Shown here: positions 27,796 through 36,923 of the stretch, piece by piece
Layout: the number at the start of each line of letters is the position of its first letter
Position numbering within the stretch: the first letter of the stretch is position 1
Assembly: GCF_046237015.1 (NCBI RefSeq)
Contig: NZ_JBJYIN010000008.1
Coordinates: 147,516 to 211,515, forward strand
Origin: JBJYIN01 sp046237015
Lineage (GTDB): Bacteria > Pseudomonadota > Gammaproteobacteria > Enterobacterales > Enterobacteriaceae
Direction of reading: 5' to 3'
Length of the DNA: 64,000 nucleotides
The notes under the pieces: model-generated
Databases searched by the model: none
Told to the model about the DNA's origin: nothing
The model's input: the letters and a program-made list of their open reading frames with translations, nothing else
Program-made: the position numbers and the translations under genes

Positions 27796-29091
27796 ATGCT
27801 CGATCCCAATTTACTGCGTAATGAGCTAGACGCAGTCGCCGAAAAGCTACTGGCTCGCAGGGGCTTTAAACTGGATGTTGACACCCTGCGTAAGCAGGAG
27901 GAACGTCGTAAAGTTCTACAGGTAGAAACTGAAAATCTGCAGGCTCAGCGAAATTCCCGATCGAAAGAGATTGGTGCAGCGAAAGCGCGTGGCGAAGATA
28001 TCGAGCCATTGCGCCGTGAAGTCAATGAACTGGGTGAGAAGTTGGACGCGGCTAAAACAGAGCTGGACCAACTGCAAAATGACATTCGGGACTTGGCATT
28101 GACGATCCCCAATATGCCGGATGACTCAGTGCCGCTTGGCAAAGATGAGCACGATAATAAGGAAATTAGCCGCTGGGGTGAGCCTCGTAAGTATGATTTC
28201 CCCGTACGTGATCATGTTGAACTGGGAGAGATGGCGGCAGGGTTGGATTTTGCTGCTGCGGTGAAATTGACGGGCGCACGCTTTGTTGTCATGAAAGGGC
28301 AAATTGCCCGACTGCATCGTGCTTTATCTCAGTTTATGTTGGATTTACATACTCAACAGCACGGTTATCAGGAAGCCTATGTGCCTTACCTGGTGAATCA
28401 TGCAACGTTATATGGAACCGGGCAATTACCTAAGTTTGGGGAGGATTTGTTCCACACCAAACCGCTGAGTGAAGAAGCCGAAACCAGCGCCTATGCGTTG
28501 ATTCCGACAGCCGAGGTTCCGCTGACCAATCTGGTCCGTGATGAAATCCTTGATGAAGATTCATTGCCGCTGAAAATGACGGCTCATACGCCGTGTTTTC
28601 GTTCCGAAGCAGGCTCTTATGGCCGTGATACCCGTGGTTTAATTCGTATGCACCAGTTTGATAAAGTTGAACTGGTACAGGTTGTTCGCCCTGAAGACTC
28701 GATGCAGGCGTTAGAAGAACTGACAACACATGCGGAAACGGTATTACAGTTACTGAAATTGCCTTATCGCAAAGTGCTGTTGTGTACTGGCGATATGGGA
28801 TTTGGATCCAGCAAAACCTATGATTTAGAGGTATGGTTGCCTGCTCAGGATACGTATCGCGAGATCTCTTCCTGCTCCAATATGTGGGATTTCCAGGCCC
28901 GTCGTATGCAAGCGCGTTGCCGTAGCAAAAGCGATAAGAAAACACGCTTGGTGCATACGTTGAATGGTTCGGGATTGGCCGTGGGGCGTACACTCGTTGC
29001 CGTCTTAGAAAACTATCAGCAAGCCGATGGCAGAATTGAAATTCCTGAAGTATTACGCCCGTATATGGGTGGTCTGGAATATATTTCATAA
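27796..29091 (+). CDS. serS: Seryl-tRNA synthetase
   Basis: Class II synthetase that charges tRNA-Ser and tRNA-Sec. It has an N-terminal antiparallel coiled-coil arm for tRNA binding (residues about 25-105) and then the catalytic core with motif 2 FRSEAGSYGRDTRGLIRMHQF and motif 3 GSGLAVGRTLVAVLENYQ; the DLEVWLPAQ and EISSCSNMWDFQARRM blocks are conserved. Length 431 residues. A strong terminator follows. Confidence 0.97.
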   Translation: MLDPNLLRNELDAVAEKLLARRGFKLDVDTLRKQEERRKVLQVETENLQAQRNSRSKEIGAAKARGEDIEPLRREVNELGEKLDAAKTELDQLQNDIRDLALTIPNMPDDSVPLGKDEHDNKEISRWGEPRKYDFPVRDHVELGEMAAGLDFAAAVKLTGARFVVMKGQIARLHRALSQFMLDLHTQQHGYQEAYVPYLVNHATLYGTGQLPKFGEDLFHTKPLSEEAETSAYALIPTAEVPLTNLVRDEILDEDSLPLKMTAHTPCFRSEAGSYGRDTRGLIRMHQFDKVELVQVVRPEDSMQALEELTTHAETVLQLLKLPYRKVLLCTGDMGFGSSKTYDLEVWLPAQDTYREISSCSNMWDFQARRMQARCRSKSDKKTRLVHTLNGSGLAVGRTLVAVLENYQQADGRIEIPEVLRPYMGGLEYIS

Positions 29092-29112
29092 TGAGATTGT
29101 GAATTATTATCA

Positions 29113-29144
29113 AATAAACGCCCGTTGAGGGCGTTTATTTTTTT
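29113..29144 (+). terminator. Rho-independent terminator after serS
   Basis: A perfect stem AATAAACGCCC / GGGCGTTTATT with a four-base GTTG loop is followed by a run of T. It starts 21 bases after the serS stop. The rest of the 396-base gap before dmsA is AT-rich and contains the dms promoter described separately. Confidence 0.9.
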
Positions 29145-29312
29145 AATCAAACGTGCCTATCTAATATACCTGGTAAATATAACACTTCCTTATTTTCAAC
29201 TTATTAATTTCCTTTCTTTTTAAAAAACGCTGTATAAATAAATATACATCGATTTGTCCTCGGATATTCTGAATCACAAAATGGAATAAAAAATTAATCG
29301 TTTATTGGTTTA

Positions 29313-29356
29313 TTGATTTCCAGCAAGGTATGAATTCAATATCAGTAGAGTATATA
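29313..29356 (+). promoter_or_regulatory. FNR-type class II promoter for the dms operon
   Basis: TTGAT-TTCC-AGCAA at 29313-29326 matches the FNR consensus TTGAT-N4-ATCAA in nine of ten positions. A -10-like TATATA lies at 29351-29356. If transcription starts near 29361-29363, the FNR site is centred at about -41.5, the classical activating position. This fits anaerobic induction of a DMSO reductase. The mRNA leader would be about 130 bases. Confidence 0.7.
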
Positions 29357-29493
29357 GGGATAATAATAAGTACCACTTTAGTATTATCTGGTGTTGAGGC
29401 TATTGGCCAGAGAACATTGATACGGATTTGATGTCGTGAAAAACATAAAGAACATCACATTATGAGTAATTTATCCTTCATTGGAGTATGAGC

Positions 29494-31941
29494 ATGCCGG
29501 GAAAAAATTTACATCAAATTATGCAACAACCTGTCAAGCGGAGGACGCTAGTTAAATCGGCCGCAATGACAGGATTGGCTGCAGCAATTGGTCAAATCAT
29601 GTTGCCATTTAATCGCCATGCATTTGCCAATAATATGGAACAGGTCAATGAGCCAGAGAAATTGGTCTGGGGTGCTTGTTCGGTAAACTGTGGTAGCCGC
29701 TGTGCACTACGTTTCCATGTCAAAAATGAAGAAGTCAGTTGGGTAGAAACGGATAATACAGGCTCGGATATTTATGGTGAGCATCAGGTTCGTGCTTGCC
29801 TGCGAGGTCGTTCGATCCGTCGCCGTATTAACCACCCAGACCGTCTTAAATATCCTATGAAGCGGGTGGGGAAACGTGGTGAAGGTAAGTTTGAGCGGAT
29901 CAGTTGGGAAGAAGCCTATGATGCTATAGCGAGCAACTTACAACGTGTCGTCAAGGAATACGGAAACGAGGCCGTATATATCAACTATAGTTCCGGCATC
30001 GTTGGCGGCAACATTACCCGCTCATCACCGATGGCGTCGTTAGTTGCTCGCTTGATGAACTGCTATGGCGGCTTTCTGGGACAGTACGGAACATATAGCA
30101 CGGCGCAGATCGCATATGCGATGCCATATACCTATGGCAGCAATATGGGTAATAGTACCTCGGATATTGCGAATACCCGCCTGGTGGTGATGTTTGGTAA
30201 TAACCCCGCAGAAACACGAATGAGCGGTGCTGGGGTGACATACCATCTGGAACAGGCTAGAGAACGTTCCAATGCCAGAATGATTGTTATCGACCCACGT
30301 TATACCGATACGGCGGCAGGCAGAGAAGATGAATGGATCCCGATTCGACCTGGCACGGATGCGGCGCTGGTTGCAGGGATTGCCTGGGTCTTAATTACGG
30401 AGAACCTGGTCGATCAGCCTTTTCTGGATAAATACTGTGTGGGCTATGATGAGAAAACCTTGCCAGAAGGGGCGCCTGCGAATGGGCACTACAAAGCTTA
30501 CATTCTGGGCCAAGGAGATGATGGTGTAGCCAAAACTCCTGAATGGGCAGCGCGGATTACGGGCATTCCCTCGGCGCGAATCATCAAGTTGGCGCGAGAA
30601 ATAGGCAGTACTAAACCGGCTTATATTTGCCAGGGATGGGGGCCACAGCGTCAGGCTAATGGAGAACTGACAGCACGAGCTATTGCGATGTTGCCTATTC
30701 TGACAGGGAATGTGGGCATCCAGGGTGGAAACAGTGGCGCTCGTGAATCGACCTATACGATTACGATTGAGAGAATGCCGGTCTTGAAGAATCCGGTTAA
30801 AACGCAAATCTCTTGTTTTAGTTGGACTGATGCTATTGCTCGAGGCACGGAAATGACCGCGACTCGAGATGGCGTCAAAGGGAAAGATAAATTGGATGTC
30901 CCTATCAAATTTATCTGGAATTATGCCGGGAATTGTTTGGTTAACCAGCACTCGGATATTAATAAAACCCACGAAATATTACAAAATGATCGTCAATGTG
31001 AAATGATCGTTGTAATTGAAAACTTTATGACATCGTCAGCGAAATACGCTGATATTTTGTTGCCAGATTTAATGACGGTAGAACAAGAGGATATTATTCC
31101 AAATGATTCTGCGGGGAATATGGGATATTTGATTTTTATCCAACCCGTTACGCGTCCAAAATTTGAGCGTAAGCCAATTTACGAAATATTAAGTGAGGTC
31201 GCTCGCAGGTTGGGTGACGATATTTATCAGGCCTTTACCGAAGGACGAACACAGCGGCAATGGTTGCAATATTTATACGATAAAATGCAGGCTAAAGATT
31301 CGCAATTACCTGAATATGAGCAACTACGCGCTCAGGGGATTTATAAACGTAAAGATCCAAACGGGCATTTTATTGCGTACAAAAGTTTCCGTGATGACCC
31401 TGTCGCTCACCCCTTAAAAACGCCATCAGGAAAGATTGAGATTTACTCTTCTGCCTTGGCTGAAACAGCGGCAAATTGGGAACTGGAAAACGATGAGGTA
31501 ATCAGTCCATTACCGGTTTATGCCTCGACCTTTGAAGGTTGGGATGACCCATTGCGAGAAAAATATCCCTTGCAGATGATAGGGTTTCACTACAAATCTA
31601 GAACTCACTCCACTTACGGCAATATCGACATTTTAGAGGCGGCGTGCCCGCAAGAGATTTGGTTAAACCCGTTGGATGCACAATCACGTGGGATAGCAAA
31701 TGGTGATGTCGTCAGGGTTGTCAATGCTCGAGGCGAAGTCCGCATTCAGGCAAAGGTGACTCCCCGTATTCTCCCAGGCGTGACAGCAATGGCACAGGGA
31801 GCTTGGCATCAGGCGGATATGGCGTCAACCGATCGTGTCGATCATGGCGCTTGCATTAACACGCTAACGACACTGCGTCCTTCTCCATTGGCGAAAGGGA
31901 ATCCACAGCATACTAATCTCGTCCAGATAGAAAAGGCGTAA
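29494..31941 (+). CDS. dmsA: Anaerobic dimethyl sulfoxide reductase chain A
   Basis: Catalytic molybdopterin subunit of the membrane-bound DMSO/TMAO reductase of anaerobic respiration. The twin-arginine signal peptide is clear (KRRTLVKSAAMTGL ... HAFA). Next come the [4Fe-4S] ligands CSVNCGSRC with the fourth Cys in VRACLRGR, the molybdenum-ligand serine region YGTYSTAQIAYA, GNNPAETRMSG, GWGPQRQANGE and a C-terminal molydopterin-binding domain ending SPLAKGNPQHTNLVQIE. About 815 residues, as in E. coli. The ATG at 29494 has GGAG seven bases upstream; an ATG two codons earlier is too close to that site. Confidence 0.95.
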   Translation: MPGKNLHQIMQQPVKRRTLVKSAAMTGLAAAIGQIMLPFNRHAFANNMEQVNEPEKLVWGACSVNCGSRCALRFHVKNEEVSWVETDNTGSDIYGEHQVRACLRGRSIRRRINHPDRLKYPMKRVGKRGEGKFERISWEEAYDAIASNLQRVVKEYGNEAVYINYSSGIVGGNITRSSPMASLVARLMNCYGGFLGQYGTYSTAQIAYAMPYTYGSNMGNSTSDIANTRLVVMFGNNPAETRMSGAGVTYHLEQARERSNARMIVIDPRYTDTAAGREDEWIPIRPGTDAALVAGIAWVLITENLVDQPFLDKYCVGYDEKTLPEGAPANGHYKAYILGQGDDGVAKTPEWAARITGIPSARIIKLAREIGSTKPAYICQGWGPQRQANGELTARAIAMLPILTGNVGIQGGNSGARESTYTITIERMPVLKNPVKTQISCFSWTDAIARGTEMTATRDGVKGKDKLDVPIKFIWNYAGNCLVNQHSDINKTHEILQNDRQCEMIVVIENFMTSSAKYADILLPDLMTVEQEDIIPNDSAGNMGYLIFIQPVTRPKFERKPIYEILSEVARRLGDDIYQAFTEGRTQRQWLQYLYDKMQAKDSQLPEYEQLRAQGIYKRKDPNGHFIAYKSFRDDPVAHPLKTPSGKIEIYSSALAETAANWELENDEVISPLPVYASTFEGWDDPLREKYPLQMIGFHYKSRTHSTYGNIDILEAACPQEIWLNPLDAQSRGIANGDVVRVVNARGEVRIQAKVTPRILPGVTAMAQGAWHQADMASTDRVDHGACINTLTTLRPSPLAKGNPQHTNLVQIEKA

Positions 31942-31951
31942 GGGGCAACCG

Positions 31952-32568
31952 ATGACAACACAATACGGTTTTTATATTGACTCCAACCGTTGTACCGGTT
32001 GTAAAACGTGTGAACTGGCCTGTAAGGATTACAAAGATCTGGGGCCTGATGTGAATTTTCGGCGCATCTATGAATACGCAGGCGGTTGCTGGCAAAGCGA
32101 TGGTGATACCTGGCATCAAGATGTGTTCGCCTATTATCTATCAATTTCCTGTAATCATTGTGCCGATCCGGCTTGCGTGAAAGTCTGCCCTTCAGGTGCG
32201 ATGCATAAACGGGAAGATGGCTTTGTCGTCGTGGATGAAGAGGTTTGTATTGGCTGTCGCTACTGTTATATGGCTTGTCCGTATGGAGCTCCGCAATATA
32301 ACGAGAAAAAAGGGCACATGACCAAATGTGATGGATGCTATGAGCGAGTCGAAAAGGGGGAGAAGCCAATCTGTGTGGAATCTTGTCCTTTACGCGCACT
32401 GGATCTGGCACCCATTGATGAATTGAGGAAAAAGTATGGTGATCTTGCTGAGGTCGCACCGCTGCCAGCGGCACATTTCACTCGTCCTAATATTGTATTA
32501 AAACCTAATGCCAATAGTCTCCTGTCGGTGATGAGACGGGTTTCCTGGCAAATCCTAAGGAGGTGTGA
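31952..32568 (+). CDS. dmsB: DMSO reductase iron-sulfur subunit DmsB, 3' frameshift
   Basis: Electron-transfer subunit with four [4Fe-4S] clusters; it links DmsC to DmsA. The ferredoxin cysteine groups are CTGCKTCELAC, CNHCADPACVKVC, CIGCRYCYMAC and CDGC ... CVESC. The frame is normal for 189 codons. After the Ser codon at 32516-32518 one base is missing. Reading on in the next frame restores the usual DmsB ending (VGDETGFLANPKEV) and a TGA at 32566-32568, which gives exactly 205 residues if one base is added. As sequenced, translation instead continues through dmsC to 33430 as a 492-residue fusion. All cluster ligands are intact. Confidence 0.85.
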
Positions 32569-32569
32569 G

Positions 32570-33430
32570 ATGGGTAACGGATGGCATGAATGGCCGTTAA
32601 TAATATTCACCGTTCTAGGACAGTGTGTTGTCGGTGGCTTTTGGGTGATGGCGTTGCTGCTACTGAGCGGAAAGTTAGATACGCAGAAAACCCGACGAGT
32701 GCACCTGTCGATGTTTTTTCTCTGGGTACTGATGGGTATCGGGTTTATCGCTTCGGTGATGCACCTCGGTTCGCCTCTGCGGGCAATGAACTCCCTTAAC
32801 CGACTAGGTGAATCTGCATTGAGTAATGAAATTGCGGCAGGGTCGCTTTTCTTTGTGCTTGGTGGGGTTTACTGGCTATTGGCGGTGTTGAACAAACTAT
32901 CGGCAGCAGTTGGTCGGATCTGGCTAATGGCAGCCATGTTGGCCGGATTGATCTTTGTCTATGCTATGTCTCGGGTTTATGCCATCAATACGGTGCCGAC
33001 CTGGGATAGTGCCTATACCCCATGGCAATTTTTCCTGACGATGCTGGTTGGCGGTCCTTTGCTGGGCATGTTGTTATTACGTACGGCCATTGATGATTGG
33101 ACTGGGATGCGTTGGTTGGCGATGATCAGTGGCGTGGCGTTGGTTGTCAGTATCGCTGTGAATTTAATGCAAACGGCAGGGCTTGCTGACATTTCCAGTT
33201 CAGTACAGCAGGCTTCAGCATTGGTTCCTCAATATGGTCACTGGCTTGTGGGGCGGCTTTTGCTGTTAGTGTTGGGGTTAAGCTGCTGGTTTTACCCTCT
33301 GATGCGAGGGAAAACGCCTTCTGTCGTTGGCTTGAGCCTGGCGATGGTATTGGTTTTCGGCGGTGAAATGATTGGTCGCGCTTTATTCTATGGTTTGCAT
33401 ATGACGGTAGGAATGGCTATCGCGGGTTGA
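32570..33430 (+). CDS. dmsC: DMSO reductase membrane anchor DmsC (read in frame with dmsB)
   Basis: Hydrophobic anchor that binds and oxidises menaquinol and passes electrons to DmsB. The 286-residue protein starts MGNGWHEWPLIIFTVLGQ and has eight hydrophobic segments, ending MIGRALFYGLHMTVGMAIAG, very like E. coli DmsC. Its own ribosome site (AAGGAGG, eight bases before the ATG) is intact. Because of the base missing in dmsB it is also reachable as the C-terminal part of a DmsB-DmsC fusion. It could therefore be made both alone and fused. Confidence 0.88.
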   Translation: MGNGWHEWPLIIFTVLGQCVVGGFWVMALLLLSGKLDTQKTRRVHLSMFFLWVLMGIGFIASVMHLGSPLRAMNSLNRLGESALSNEIAAGSLFFVLGGVYWLLAVLNKLSAAVGRIWLMAAMLAGLIFVYAMSRVYAINTVPTWDSAYTPWQFFLTMLVGGPLLGMLLLRTAIDDWTGMRWLAMISGVALVVSIAVNLMQTAGLADISSSVQQASALVPQYGHWLVGRLLLLVLGLSCWFYPLMRGKTPSVVGLSLAMVLVFGGEMIGRALFYGLHMTVGMAIAG

Positions 33431-33490
33431 GAATCAACCTTAATATTTCGTTTCTTACAAGCAAATCGATATTGTTAGAGGAGCGCGAAG

Positions 33491-34105
33491 ATGTCGCTTG
33501 AAATGCTTGCTCAGACTGCACGTATGCTGGGCGCATTGCTTTATTATGCGCCAGATGATGAGCAGAATGTGGCTATTTTGTCGCAGTTGCGTCAATGTGG
33601 ACAACAGCTCGATTGGCCCTATGGCCAATCGAATGAAGTCGCGCTCGCAACGGGTCTGATCGCGCAAGGATTGCAGCCAGACTACGATGAAAATCTCATG
33701 GTGACCTGGCAGCAACTGTTTATTGGTCCAGACGCGTTAGCCGCACCGCCATGGGGTTCGGTCTATCTTGATCGGGAAAATGTTCTGTTTGGTGATTCGA
33801 CTCTGGCGTTACGGCAGTGGTTATATCAGCGTGGAATTGAACCGCAGTTTGAACAGCAGGAGCCGGAAGATCATATCGGCTTAATGTTGATGTTGGTGGC
33901 ATGGAGCGCCGAAAATCAACCAGACTGGGTGTCCGACATTCTGGCGGATCATTTGCTACCTTGGGCGATGCGTTACCTGGAACTTCTGGAACACAGTACG
34001 ACTCATCCTTTTTACATTGGGTTGGCGAAGTTAACTCGGTTAACGTTGACTGACTGGCAACAGAGTTATGGGATTACTGTGACAGAGAAAGACATTTTCT
34101 ATTAA
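33491..34105 (+). CDS. dmsD: Tat proofreading chaperone DmsD
   Basis: TorD/DmsD-family chaperone that binds the DmsA twin-arginine signal peptide until the cofactor is inserted. The 204-residue length equals E. coli DmsD. Family blocks are ARMLGALLYYAPDDE, WQQLFIGPDALAAPPWGSVYLDRENVLFGDSTLALRQWL and EPEDHIGLMLMLVAW. Immediate position after dmsC and before a strong terminator makes it the last gene of the dms operon. Confidence 0.92.
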   Translation: MSLEMLAQTARMLGALLYYAPDDEQNVAILSQLRQCGQQLDWPYGQSNEVALATGLIAQGLQPDYDENLMVTWQQLFIGPDALAAPPWGSVYLDRENVLFGDSTLALRQWLYQRGIEPQFEQQEPEDHIGLMLMLVAWSAENQPDWVSDILADHLLPWAMRYLELLEHSTTHPFYIGLAKLTRLTLTDWQQSYGITVTEKDIFY

Positions 34106-34121
34106 TGATAGGATGATGTGT

Positions 34122-34160
34122 CAGGGCTGGCAGATTCAAATCTGTCGGCCCTGTTTTACT
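34122..34160 (+). terminator. Rho-independent terminator of the dms operon
   Basis: A long stem CAGGGCTGGCAGATT / AATCTGTCGGCCCTG (two non-Watson-Crick positions) with a very short loop is followed by TTTTACTTTT. It lies 17 bases past the dmsD stop. Confidence 0.88.
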
Positions 34161-34299
34161 TTTAATTTCTCCTCTTTTACCGGGAGCAATATAAGGGAAT
34201 AACGAAAAGTGCTCCGTATTTTTTGGTTGATTGACTTTTAAATACACAGTGGCATGATGCGCTCACTTTCCCTTTCGTTTTCTGGTTACCCACTTCGTT

Positions 34300-35451
34300 A
34301 TGTCCGCTTACTCTCGCCCAGTGCGTTTTTTGCTCTGCGGCCTTTTGTTATTGACGATTTGTATCGCAGTATTAAATACATTGGTGCCTCTCTGGCTTAA
34401 CTATCAGCAACTCCCTGTTTGGCAAGTGGGCATGGTGGGCTCATCCTATTTTAGCGGTAATTTGGTTGGCACATTAGTGGCTGGTAAATTAATCCGACGT
34501 TATGGGTTCAACCATAGCTATTATTTCGCTGCCTTGTTGTTTGGGGCTGCGACGATTGGATTGGGGATCTCTGTTGATTTCTGGAGTTGGTTATTCTGGC
34601 GTTTTTGGGCAGGGGTAGGATGTGCGCTGATATGGGTTGTGGTTGAAAGCGCACTGCTATGTAGTGGGATGCCGTCTCAGCGTGGTCAATTATTAGCTGC
34701 TTACATGATGGCTTATTATCTTGGCAGCGTGATCGGACAACTGTTATTGGGTGTATTGCCGACACAGTTGATGAGTGTCTTACCTTGGATCGCGGTATTA
34801 ATTATCCTGGCAATACTACCGCTATTGTTTACCCAAATTTTAGGAGCGGTTGTTCAAGATCGTCAGGTGAGTGTGTGGCAGATGCTTAAATTGCGAACAG
34901 CCCGACTTGGCGTCCATGGCTGTGTGATTTCTGGTGTGATCCTGGGGTCATTGTATGGACTTATGCCGCTGTATCTTTCGCATCAGGGGATGAGCGATGC
35001 GCAGGTTGGCTATTGGATGGCGTTGTTGATAAGCGCAGGTATCGCGGGGCAATGGCCGATTGGGCGGATGGCCGATCGATATGGTCGTCTGCTGGTTCTT
35101 CGCGTGTTGGTCTTTGTGGTGATCATCAGTTGTCTGGCGATGTTGGGGATTAGCCGCTATGCCATGGCACCCGCGTTATTTATGTTGGGTTGCGCTGGTT
35201 TTACATTATACCCGGTGGCGATGTCATGGGCATGCGAGAAAGTGCACCCGAATGAACTGGTGGCAATGAATCAAGCATTATTGCTGAGTTATACCCTTGG
35301 TAGTCTATGTGGGCCGAGCTTGGCTGCTGTATTGATGCAAACCTATTCAGACCGATTATTATTTGTTCTGATTGCGGTAGTGGCACTGTGTTATCTCATC
35401 ATGTTGCTGAAAAATACGGGACAGCACCCAACATCAGTGGCTCATGCTTGA
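34300..35451 (+). CDS. ycaD: MFS transporter YcaD
   Basis: Major facilitator superfamily permease of unknown substrate, 383 residues against 382 in E. coli YcaD, with about 12 transmembrane segments. Signature-like blocks are VVESALLCSGMPSQRGQLLAAYMM, LKLRTARLGVHGCVISGVILGSLYGLMPLYLSHQG and the conserved loop GQWPIGRMADRYGRLLVLRV. It lies after dms as in E. coli. A monocistronic promoter is likely in the 140 bases after the dms terminator. Confidence 0.92.
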   Translation: MSAYSRPVRFLLCGLLLLTICIAVLNTLVPLWLNYQQLPVWQVGMVGSSYFSGNLVGTLVAGKLIRRYGFNHSYYFAALLFGAATIGLGISVDFWSWLFWRFWAGVGCALIWVVVESALLCSGMPSQRGQLLAAYMMAYYLGSVIGQLLLGVLPTQLMSVLPWIAVLIILAILPLLFTQILGAVVQDRQVSVWQMLKLRTARLGVHGCVISGVILGSLYGLMPLYLSHQGMSDAQVGYWMALLISAGIAGQWPIGRMADRYGRLLVLRVLVFVVIISCLAMLGISRYAMAPALFMLGCAGFTLYPVAMSWACEKVHPNELVAMNQALLLSYTLGSLCGPSLAAVLMQTYSDRLLFVLIAVVALCYLIMLLKNTGQHPTSVAHA

Positions 35452-35516
35452 TTTTGGGGTAACCGGTACTCATTTTATTCACTATGAGCGCCGGATTAAG
35501 CAGGGATAAGACTGAG

Positions 35517-35954
35517 TTATCTAGCCGCCAAAATTTGGCTCAACTGAGCATTGTTCGTGATATTGGTTAAGCGGTGCAGGCGCTCGTTTTCATCAAGCCA
35601 GCAGACTAACTTTTGCATCATCAAAATGTGCTGATTACTATCGGCCGCAGCTAGCACAATGATGAGTTTGACCGCAGGGTTATCTGGGAAGTTGATTGCG
35701 GTTGCACTGCTGAGTAGGGAAAGGTGGCTAACCTGGCTCAGCACGCCTTCCTCTGGACGGGCATGAGGTAACGCAAATTCAGGGGTTAAAATATACCAGG
35801 GGCCGTTCTTTTCCGTGGCAGTAATAATCGCGTTTGCGTAGTCAGGTGTCGCAATGCCTTTTAATTCCAGCGGTTGGCAAGCGAGTTTTATAGCCTCTCG
35901 CCAATCGCAACTGTCGGATTGAAACTGTGTGGCGGTAAAGAGTGGAGTCTCCAT
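35517..35954 (-). CDS. PTS sugar transporter subunit IIA (ascorbate/fructose-mannitol type)
   Basis: Cytoplasmic PTS component that passes phosphate from HPr to IIB. The 145-residue protein resembles UlaC; the phosphorylated histidine is His64 in FALPHARPEEGV. It is the last gene of the leftward PTS-transketolase operon, 55 bases after the transketolase C-subunit gene. Confidence 0.88.
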   Translation of the reverse strand: METPLFTATQFQSDSCDWREAIKLACQPLELKGIATPDYANAIITATEKNGPWYILTPEFALPHARPEEGVLSQVSHLSLLSSATAINFPDNPAVKLIIVLAAADSNQHILMMQKLVCWLDENERLHRLTNITNNAQLSQILAAR

Positions 35955-36008
35955 TTCTCATTCCTATCGTCTGAAGAAAGCAGGCCGACATTGGCCTGCT
36001 CAGGTTGA

Positions 36009-36923
36009 TTAACGCAGCGCTTCATATAAGGATGTGCCGGAAATACCATACTTTTCTTTTAATTGACGGCTATTACCGGATTCAGTAAACGTATCTCGAG
36101 TACCAATGCGGATCAGCTTTGCCTGAGTCGTGTTTTCTGCCATCACTTCAGCGACTTGCCCACCGAGCCCGCTATTTATCGTGTGGTTTTCGATCGTTGC
36201 GATAAGCGGGCAATTCTCTGTTAGCTGAATAAAGGCGGAATGATTAAAAGGTTTCAGCATAGCGACATGAATAAGTTTGCCTTTTTTACCGCTTGCAATC
36301 AGCTTCTCATATCCCTCGGTGGCTTGTTCAAGCACGGTTCCCTCGTAGAGAATGGCAAAGTCATCACCTGAATCGGCAACGGTCGCGATGTCGTGAACCC
36401 GTGGAATGCGAGTTTTATCTCGTACTGGCATCGGTTCTCGAGCTACACGAATGTAGACGGGGCCGGTGATTTTTGCCGCTTGTTCAAACGCAGCCTCAAC
36501 TTCTTCTGCATCGGCTGGCGTCAGAATCGTTATGCCTGGTAATACGCGGGTGAGCGCTAAATCCTCCAGTGCGTGATGGGATGCGCCATCAGGGCCATCG
36601 TCCATTCCCGGATGGCTACCGACCAATTTGATATTCGCTTTGGCATAACAAGCCTGACGTAGCTGTGTCCAGGCTGTACCGGTGACAAACATGGCGAAAT
36701 TCACATAAAACGGAATGTTGCCTTCTAGCGCCTGGCCTGTTGCAAAACTCATCGCGGATCCTTCGGCGATACCCATTTCAAAGAAGGACTCGGGAAAGGC
36801 TTGCTGAAATTGGTCGGTACGTGTTGAACTGGCTAAATCACTGTCAATGGCGACGATGGGATAGCCTTTCTTTTTTAGCGCAATCAACGCGTTGCCGATT
36901 TCATCGCGTGGTGCTTTCATCAT
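36009..36923 (-). CDS. Transketolase, C-terminal subunit
   Basis: C-terminal half of a split transketolase: pyrimidine-binding domain plus C-terminal domain, 304 residues. The cofactor-activating glutamate is Glu54 in MGIAEGSAMSFATGQAL. Other family blocks are DDGPDGASHHALEDLALTR and PVYIRVAREPMP. Its start codon overlaps the stop of the N-subunit gene (ATGA), so the two subunits are made in step. With the N-subunit it transfers two-carbon units between sugar phosphates. Confidence 0.92.
   Translation of the reverse strand: MMKAPRDEIGNALIALKKKGYPIVAIDSDLASSTRTDQFQQAFPESFFEMGIAEGSAMSFATGQALEGNIPFYVNFAMFVTGTAWTQLRQACYAKANIKLVGSHPGMDDGPDGASHHALEDLALTRVLPGITILTPADAEEVEAAFEQAAKITGPVYIRVAREPMPVRDKTRIPRVHDIATVADSGDDFAILYEGTVLEQATEGYEKLIASGKKGKLIHVAMLKPFNHSAFIQLTENCPLIATIENHTINSGLGGQVAEVMAENTTQAKLIRIGTRDTFTESGNSRQLKEKYGISGTSLYEALR

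Noticed and set aside
28430..29113. Long (227-codon) open frame antisense to serS
   Set aside because: It lies wholly opposite conserved serS codons and its composition looks like a reading shadow.
31842..32474. 210-codon open frame antisense to dmsA/dmsB
   Set aside because: Shadow of two well-conserved genes; no start signal.
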